From CAZFCK01 sp964517355 (GTDB taxonomy: Bacteria; Desulfobacterota; Desulfovibrionia; Desulfovibrionales; Desulfovibrionaceae), in NCBI GenBank assembly GCA_964517355.1, contig CAZFCK010000085.1, forward strand, positions 1-18,384: DNA of 18,384 bases. Direction: 5' to 3'. The first letter of the stretch is position 1. The number at the start of each line of letters is the position of its first letter. The position numbers and the translations under genes were made by a program. This document shows, one piece after another, positions 13,860 to 18,384 of this stretch. Under the pieces are notes generated by a model. It was not told where the DNA came from, did no database searches, and saw only the letters and a program-made list of their open reading frames with translations.

Positions 13860-15905
13860 ATGCGCCCCAGAATGGTCCCTGTGCAGGCCGCAACCGCGCA
13901 AGAGGCGGCTATCAAGGCCGCCAAACTACTTGAGACCTCGCCCGACAATATCATCGCCGAACCAAGTGACGCCCACAACCGCTGTGGACGCTTCGAAGCC
14001 CGCGTCATCAACTGCGATGCCGAATTGGAAATCGTTATCGCCGACAACAATATGACGGCGATCATTGTCAATGGCGCTCCCGCCTTGGGAAGTGGCCGCG
14101 CGCTCGACGGTCCGATGTTGGTGGAGTTGTTGCGCGCCAACGGCGTCGTCCTGCCCCCTGAAACCGAAGTCGCCAAAAAAGTCTTACGAACATTATCCAA
14201 AGGCCATGAGGTCTCAAACGTGGTTATTGCGCGCGGCATCCCGGCGGTTCCCGCGCAAAACGCCAAAGTGGACCCCCTGGGCGATTGGCAGTTCCCCGTG
14301 TTCCCCAACGACGGCATCGGCCGGTTGATACCCGCGACCCTGGCCAAACCCGGCAAGGACCTCTCGGGAAATCCCATCCAGCCTTCCGGACCGGAACGGG
14401 GGCGCGGCATCAATCTTGTGGAAAAAGGCGGCTGCTTCATTGACCAAACAAGCCTCGTCATCCGCTCAGACCGCTTTGGTTTGGCCACCCAAAGCAATCA
14501 GGATCTTTATGTCAGCAGTTCCGCCGTACTCAAGGTTTCAAAAGATTCGATGGAAGTGTTGACCACCATCTACCCAAAAGATTTTCGCGGAAACCCAATC
14601 ACCATCGAACGCATGCGCTCCGCCCTAGCGGCTGAGGACCTCGGTGGAAACCTGGACCAAAACGCCCTCATCAAAGCCATTAAAGAGGCTGAAGAGAAGA
14701 GCGCTGCCGTCAAGAATGTCGTCATCTGCCGGGGCATCGAACCGCAGCCAGGCGTCGATGGCTGGTTTGAAATGGTGGCCAAAGACAACCGCCTTGCAGT
14801 AGGCATGGTCGATGAAGTGACCGGACGTATCGACTTTCGCGCGAGAGGCGTTGTGCGTTCCGTCAAAGCCGGTGAATTTCTGGGAAAACTACATCTGCCG
14901 CAAAAGGGGGTTCCCGGCCGGGATGTCTACAATAAAGTCATCCCCGCCCGTGAAGGTTCCGCCTTCAACCTGCAGATCGCCGAGTCCGTCACCGCGTCGC
15001 CCGACGAAACCGAATTCCACGCCGCCGTGGACGGCATGGTTTTTTTTGTCGGCAATCATCTCTCGGTGACTGACGTCTTCACCACCCGCGGCGACGTCAA
15101 CATGGCGACAGGCAACATTGCCATAGAAAAAGGATCCGTCCATGTTCGCGGTTCCATCCTCTCGGGATTCGCCGTGGAGTCTCCGGGCAATATCCTTGTC
15201 GACGAGGTGATTGAAAGCTGCCAGGTCAAGGCCGGGGGCGATATCGAAGTTCGCGGTGGCATCCTCATGGATACAAGCGGCGGCAAAATTACAGCCAAGG
15301 GCGGCATTTCCGCCCTTTATGCCAAAAACGCCACCATAGCTTCGGGCGGCGATGTGAACATTGCCCATGAACTGAGCAACTGTATCGTTTTCGCGGCAAA
15401 CAAAGTGCTTGCCGTCAAGGGCCGGGGAAAAATCATCGGTTCGACCGTTCGTGCTGGCAAAGGGGTGGAAGCGCAAGAAATCGGCAGCGACCTGGGAGTG
15501 GAGACAACTATTTTTCTCGGCATAGAGCGCCGGAGCTTTGCGGAAGAGCTGGCAAAAAAACGCAAAATACAAAATATTCTGCAACATATTTACGCCACAC
15601 TCGGTTCGGATTCTCCTCGCGCCATTCTGGAACGTACTGCCCCAAAAAAGCGTCAGGCCGTGGCCAGCCTCCTTAAAGCCAGACTTCGCGGCGAACAAGC
15701 CATCAAAACCATAGAAGAGGAACTGGAGCAGGAACGCGAACGTGTCCGGCGCGCCGTGCAAGCGCGCGTCAAGGTGCATAAAACCATACACCCCGGCACC
15801 GTGATCAACTGTTTCGGTTCCACACTCAAAATCAGTGAAGCCGTGCATTCCAGTCAGGTCTATTACGACCCCAAGGAACAAAAGGTGGTTATCGCCAACC
15901 TGTGA
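13860..15905 (+). CDS. fapA: FapA family protein (DUF342, flagellar assembly protein A-like)
   Basis: A 681-aa cytosolic FapA-type protein. FapA of Vibrio is needed for polar flagellar targeting, but many members have no tested role. Residues about 6-50 resemble the Jag_N domain (TAQEAAIKAAKLLETSPDNI). The DUF342 N-domain appears twice: about 100-180 (VSNVVIARGIPAVP, then GKDLSGNPI) and about 260-365 (VKNVVICRGIEPQPG, then PGRDVYNKVIPAREG). Residues about 405-555 form the Gly-rich beta-helix (GDVNMATGNIAIEKGSVHVR, SPGNILVDEV, AGGDIEVRGG, SGGDVNIA). A charged coiled coil (about 556-635) and a short C-terminal beta segment (VINCFGSTLKISEAV) follow. The ATG has TGAGG about 10 nt upstream. No flagellar gene adjoins it; the stator genes are 6 kb away. 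Family assignment is firm. Confidence 0.88.
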   Translation: MRPRMVPVQAATAQEAAIKAAKLLETSPDNIIAEPSDAHNRCGRFEARVINCDAELEIVIADNNMTAIIVNGAPALGSGRALDGPMLVELLRANGVVLPPETEVAKKVLRTLSKGHEVSNVVIARGIPAVPAQNAKVDPLGDWQFPVFPNDGIGRLIPATLAKPGKDLSGNPIQPSGPERGRGINLVEKGGCFIDQTSLVIRSDRFGLATQSNQDLYVSSSAVLKVSKDSMEVLTTIYPKDFRGNPITIERMRSALAAEDLGGNLDQNALIKAIKEAEEKSAAVKNVVICRGIEPQPGVDGWFEMVAKDNRLAVGMVDEVTGRIDFRARGVVRSVKAGEFLGKLHLPQKGVPGRDVYNKVIPAREGSAFNLQIAESVTASPDETEFHAAVDGMVFFVGNHLSVTDVFTTRGDVNMATGNIAIEKGSVHVRGSILSGFAVESPGNILVDEVIESCQVKAGGDIEVRGGILMDTSGGKITAKGGISALYAKNATIASGGDVNIAHELSNCIVFAANKVLAVKGRGKIIGSTVRAGKGVEAQEIGSDLGVETTIFLGIERRSFAEELAKKRKIQNILQHIYATLGSDSPRAILERTAPKKRQAVASLLKARLRGEQAIKTIEEELEQERERVRRAVQARVKVHKTIHPGTVINCFGSTLKISEAVHSSQVYYDPKEQKVVIANL

Positions 15906-15960
15906 GCCGCCGTGCTCAGTCCCTGTTTTCATGCAACGAAAACTTTACAATCGCCAATGT

Positions 15961-15989
15961 TTGACGTACCCGAACTTGGCCTGTAATCT
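15961..15989 (+). promoter_or_regulatory. Putative sigma70 promoter of the GT2-SGNH pair
   Basis: TTGACG (15961-15966), 17 nt, then TAATCT (15984-15989). Predicted start near 15996, about 39 nt before the glycosyltransferase ATG at 16035. It also argues against the upstream ATG at 15990 as a start. Confidence 0.65.
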
Positions 15990-16034
15990 TTGTTTTCGAC
16001 ATCCAACCCTTCACTTTTTTCAACAAGAAGATCC

Positions 16035-16808
16035 ATGTTTAAAGATAAAAAAGTCATTGTCGTCATGCCCGCGTACAACGCTGCAAAAACGTTGCGTAAA
16101 ACATATGAAGACGTTATGGCCCAAGGGGTCGTGGACCAGGTCATCGTGGTCGACGACTGCAGCCGCGACGACACCGTCAGCGTCGCCAAGGGTCTCCCCG
16201 ATACCGTGGTCCACGCGCACGAGGTCAACAAAGGCTACGGGGGCAACCAAAAAACGTGCTACCGTCTGGCGCTCGAACACGGTGGAGATATCGTGATCAT
16301 GGTGCACCCCGATTATCAGTATACCCCGAAGCTGATTCCCGCCATGGTCGCGCTTATCGGCAACAACCTCTATTCCTGTGTGCTCGGATCGAGAATTCTC
16401 GGCGGATACGCGCTCAAAGGCGGTATGCCTCTTTGGAAATACGTGGCCAACAGAGGACTCACCTTTGTCGAAAATCTACTTATAGGCGCCAAACTCTCCG
16501 AATACCATACGGGCTATCGGGCCTTTTCCGCAGAACTGCTCCGCAAACTGCCCCTGGAATGCAATTCCGATGATTTCGTTTTCGACAATCAAATGCTGGC
16601 GCAAATCGTTTGGCTGAACCACAGAATCGCCGAAATATCCTGCCCCACCCTTTATGAGCCGGATTCCTCCTCGATCAATTTCCGGCGCAGCGTGACATAT
16701 GGCTTCGGCTGCCTGAAAACCGCCGCGCTCTTCCGCCTGGTGCGCATGAAACTCATCTCCCACAAACTCTTTCCGCTTACGCGAAGCAATGCAGCGCCAC
16801 AGGAGTAG
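16035..16808 (+). CDS. Family 2 glycosyltransferase (DPM1/DPG-synthase-like)
   Basis: A 257-aa GT2 enzyme in the style of polyprenyl-phosphate sugar transferases: VIVVMPAYNAAKTL (7-20), QVIVVDDCSRDDT (35-47), NKGYGGNQKTCY (65-76), the metal site VHPDYQYTP (90-98), LGSRILGG (117-124), and TGYRAFSAELL (159-169). It has no C-terminal membrane helices, so it would act as a soluble or peripheral enzyme. ATG 16035 is preferred over 15990: AAGAAG lies just upstream, the family N-terminus follows directly, and the predicted transcription start is beyond 15990. The SGNH-type gene begins 3 nt after the stop, so the two are co-translated. Donor and acceptor are unknown. Confidence 0.9.
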   Translation: MFKDKKVIVVMPAYNAAKTLRKTYEDVMAQGVVDQVIVVDDCSRDDTVSVAKGLPDTVVHAHEVNKGYGGNQKTCYRLALEHGGDIVIMVHPDYQYTPKLIPAMVALIGNNLYSCVLGSRILGGYALKGGMPLWKYVANRGLTFVENLLIGAKLSEYHTGYRAFSAELLRKLPLECNSDDFVFDNQMLAQIVWLNHRIAEISCPTLYEPDSSSINFRRSVTYGFGCLKTAALFRLVRMKLISHKLFPLTRSNAAPQE

Positions 16809-16811
16809 CGT

Positions 16812-17858
16812 ATGAAATCATTGGTCAAGGTAGTGCTGTTGCTCCTGAAATGGGCGGTCTTGCTCATTATTGGCCTGGAGCTGCTTGCCTTTGCCATTGT
16901 TTCCATCAGTAACTACATCATCTACGGTCATATCCGCGACGGCAGCAGAGCCATTTACGACCCGTATACGTTGTTCCGCAGCTCCAGCGGAGTGCGCCAT
17001 ACAACGAGTTTCTGCCCCCAACCCGGCAAAGCAACCAAGACCATCTGGATGTTCGGCGGCTCCACCATGCGCGGTTCCACGGAAAATGACGACGCCACTA
17101 TTGCCAGTTATTTGGCCAAGGAGATCAACGAACTGAACTTGAACACGTGCTGGAGCGTGGTGAATTATGGCGAGAATTCCTACAATTCGCTCATGGAAGT
17201 GCAATACCTCCAGAAAGAACTCATACAAAACGATTATCAACCGGACATCGTGCTCTTTTACGACGGAGCCAACGATTGCGTCTATTTCGCCCAACACCGC
17301 ACAGCCGAAGGGCATCACGGCTACCGCCGCGCCAAAGGACTCATCGAAAGCTATTACAAAAGTTTTTTCGGCGTGTTCAAAGCGTTGAACGCCGCTTATT
17401 ACGCGTCGTTCACCAAAGAACTCCATGATAAGCTCATGCAGGTGCAGTTCGATATCAACCCTTCAAGTCCAGAATTTCAAGAACACGTGAAACAAGTGGG
17501 GAAACGCTACACCTATGTGAATCGCATCTCCGCCTGCTTCGGCGCACATTTTCTGCTGTTCTGGCAGCCCGCCCAATGGGTGGAAAACCAGGAAGTCATG
17601 GTGGAAGTGCGTGAAAAGGAAAGCAGACACTTCATCAATACCGAACGCTTCGCCTCCATGAGGAATAACTTCCTCACCACCTACGAAGCCTTGGAGCACA
17701 GCCTGACGGACCGGCCCTATTTTGTGGATTTTCGCAACGTGCTCACTTCACGCCAAACCGTGGGCTACATGCCGGACGGCGTTCATCTCACTGATACTGG
17801 CCGTGAACTGGTGGCGCGGGGCATGTTGCAAGTGCTGCTCCAACGCGGATTGCTTTAA
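16812..17858 (+). CDS. Membrane-anchored SGNH/GDSL-hydrolase-like protein
   Basis: A 348-aa protein with one N-terminal hydrophobic helix (about 7-37) and a likely extracytoplasmic SGNH domain. Catalytic blocks are recognisable: block I FGGSTMRGS with S84, block II NYGENSYNS with G120, block III YDGANDC with N154, and block V PDGVHLTDTG with D322 and H325. Such enzymes are esterases or O-acyl transferases, often acting on glycans. AGGAG lies about 6 nt before the ATG and overlaps the end of the glycosyltransferase gene, so the pair is coupled. The context favours modification of a surface glycan or lipid-linked sugar, which is inference. Family confidence is good; the substrate is not visible. 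Confidence 0.85.
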   Translation: MKSLVKVVLLLLKWAVLLIIGLELLAFAIVSISNYIIYGHIRDGSRAIYDPYTLFRSSSGVRHTTSFCPQPGKATKTIWMFGGSTMRGSTENDDATIASYLAKEINELNLNTCWSVVNYGENSYNSLMEVQYLQKELIQNDYQPDIVLFYDGANDCVYFAQHRTAEGHHGYRRAKGLIESYYKSFFGVFKALNAAYYASFTKELHDKLMQVQFDINPSSPEFQEHVKQVGKRYTYVNRISACFGAHFLLFWQPAQWVENQEVMVEVREKESRHFINTERFASMRNNFLTTYEALEHSLTDRPYFVDFRNVLTSRQTVGYMPDGVHLTDTGRELVARGMLQVLLQRGLL

Positions 17859-17860
17859 AT

Positions 17861-17876
17861 CATTTCAACTTTGAAA
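17861..17876 (+). repeat. Shared 16-nt 3'-UTR motif, copy 2
   Basis: CATTTCAACTTTGAAA, identical to 8737-8752, and likewise starting 2 nt after a stop codon (that of the SGNH gene). Confidence 0.5.
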
Positions 17877-17894
17877 TATGAATGCATCCTGCTG

Positions 17895-17924
17895 GTTAAG
17901 TACCTTTTGATAAAGGTACTTAAG
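17895..17924. repeat. 30-nt hairpin, family 2, copy 2
   Basis: TTAAGTACCTTT (17896-17907) pairs perfectly with AAAGGTACTTAA (17912-17923) around a TGAT loop, 37 nt after the SGNH stop. It aligns without gaps to the hairpin at 1928-1957. It could act as a 3'-end hairpin for the GT2-SGNH transcript; no T-run follows directly. Confidence 0.6.
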
Positions 17925-17956
17925 GAAGCACTGATTAAAGACTTGTTAGGTTTTTC

Positions 17957-18095
17957 CGGGGGGAAACCTTTCTAGAGCATCTCACGCTTGAAAAGCGCTA
18001 GATGCTCTTATGCATTTCCCTGGAACAATTGGAAATTGTTTCAGGGGAGAGCCTTGTTTCAAGGCGAAAATGCGCTAGAGAAAGGTTCTCCCCCT
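17957..18095 (-). repeat. Dispersed multi-hairpin intergenic repeat, copy D (inverted)
   Basis: Read on the minus strand it follows the family order: AGCGCATT (18076-18069), stem 1 (18051-18065, GCCTTG/CAAGGC), stem 2 (18018-18030 with 18034-18046), GCATAAGAGCATC, and the long third stem (17975-18009). An outer inverted repeat, GGGGGAAACCTTTCT (17959-17973) against 18079-18094 with one extra base, brackets this copy only. Positions 17973-18022 are the exact reverse complement of 1-50. Confidence 0.8.
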
Positions 18096-18345
18096 CGCAT
18101 ATCCAGTGAATTATTCAGCGTTTCCTTAAGAATCTTCAAAACTTTGTGACTGGCATAACTTGCGAACATGTTGACAATGTTAGATACGATAACCACGGGG
18201 CAAAGGACGTGTTCCCCCCTGGAGGAGGCGAAGTTTGGAGCGTGAGAACTTCCCCAAATTATAAAGTGTGGGAAAGGGAGAGCGTGTACTATAATGGTTC
18301 GTATTTGTAGGAAAAATAAGTACAACTAGTTGTTTTTTATGGCGT

Positions 18346-18362
18346 CCAGGGGCCTCCCCTGG
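18346..18362. repeat. Perfect CCAGGGG hairpin
   Basis: CCAGGGG and CCCCTGG pair over 7 bp with a CCT loop. It lies 12 nt from the palindrome ACAACTAGTTGT, a pairing also seen (farther apart) after repeat copy B. Confidence 0.5.
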
Positions 18363-18384
18363 TCGTCGTGCGGGCGCGAAAGCC

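Larger units (their letters stand above)
17859..18384. other. 526-nt non-coding, repeat-rich end region
   Basis: No supported gene. It contains the shared 3'-UTR motif (17861-17876), a 30-nt hairpin (17895-17924), dispersed repeat copy D (17957-18095), the palindrome ACAACTAGTTGT (18322-18333) and a perfect CCAGGGG/CCCCTGG hairpin (18346-18362). From 18100 to 18320 I see nothing recognisable. Confidence 0.7.

Noticed and set aside
13760..14497. 245-aa minus-strand ORF opposite fapA
   Set aside because: Lies antisense within the conserved FapA coding region, with biased composition and no recognisable motif; a shadow frame.
15040..15047. Run of eight T inside fapA as a possible phase-variation tract
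   Set aside because: A single T8 within conserved coding sequence is too weak without evidence of length variation.
14889..15932. 347-aa minus-strand ORF opposite fapA
   Set aside because: Antisense to the beta-helix and coiled-coil parts of FapA; His/Gly/Asp/Ala-heavy composition typical of an antisense shadow.
18059..18325. 88-aa minus-strand ORF near the window end
   Set aside because: Overlaps repeat copy D hairpins, lacks a ribosome site, and has no recognisable pattern.

Overview
The window looks like a chromosomal segment of a flagellated deltaproteobacterium of the Desulfovibrio type (Desulfovibrionaceae). I infer this from protein style and gene content: a fused AccA/AccD-type carboxyltransferase beside a lone biotin carboxylase, a PomA-type stator pair, a FapA protein, and GC-rich stem-loop intergenic repeats. 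No marker gene fixes the genus. I see no rRNA, tRNA, transposase, CRISPR array or phage module.

Layout. (1) About 1-7770, all leftward. In transcription order: motA, motB, a PilZ protein, a biotin carboxylase, a fused carboxyltransferase, then (after a 433-nt repeat-bearing gap) a biotinyl-domain-like protein, a 126-aa unknown and ssb. motA-motB overlap and the next genes are tightly spaced, so stator, c-di-GMP receptor and acyl-CoA carboxylase genes probably share a transcript. (2) 7892-8734, rightward: a purine nucleoside phosphorylase, ending at a strong terminator shared with the convergent neighbour. (3) 8855-13581, leftward: a small membrane-anchored coiled-coil protein, a tiny octapeptide-repeat protein, a GT2 glycosyltransferase, and an 870-aa protein combining a CCHC zinc knuckle, TPR-like helices and two C-terminal membrane segments. 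(4) 13860-17858, rightward: fapA, a second GT2 glycosyltransferase with its own good promoter, and an SGNH-hydrolase-like membrane protein. The last two form a bicistron. (5) 17859-18384: non-coding and repeat-rich.

How the genes fit together. Motility (MotAB), second-messenger sensing (PilZ) and carboxylation (biotin carboxylase plus carboxyltransferase) are in one leftward cluster. The carboxylase parts are unusual: the biotinyl-like protein has Arg where the biotin-accepting Lys should be, and the biotin carboxylase departs from the canonical VEHPV motif. FapA, the two glycosyltransferases and the SGNH protein suggest envelope or surface-glycan work, but no substrate can be read from sequence.

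The strongest structure outside genes is a family of dispersed, multi-hairpin intergenic repeats (four copies, with compensatory base changes). The two copies at the window ends share an exact 50-nt segment in opposite orientation. A second, 30-nt hairpin family and a shared 3'-UTR motif are also present. The best candidates for something undescribed are the lysine-less biotinyl protein in a motility-carboxylase cluster, the CCHC/TPR/membrane protein, and the octapeptide-repeat protein.
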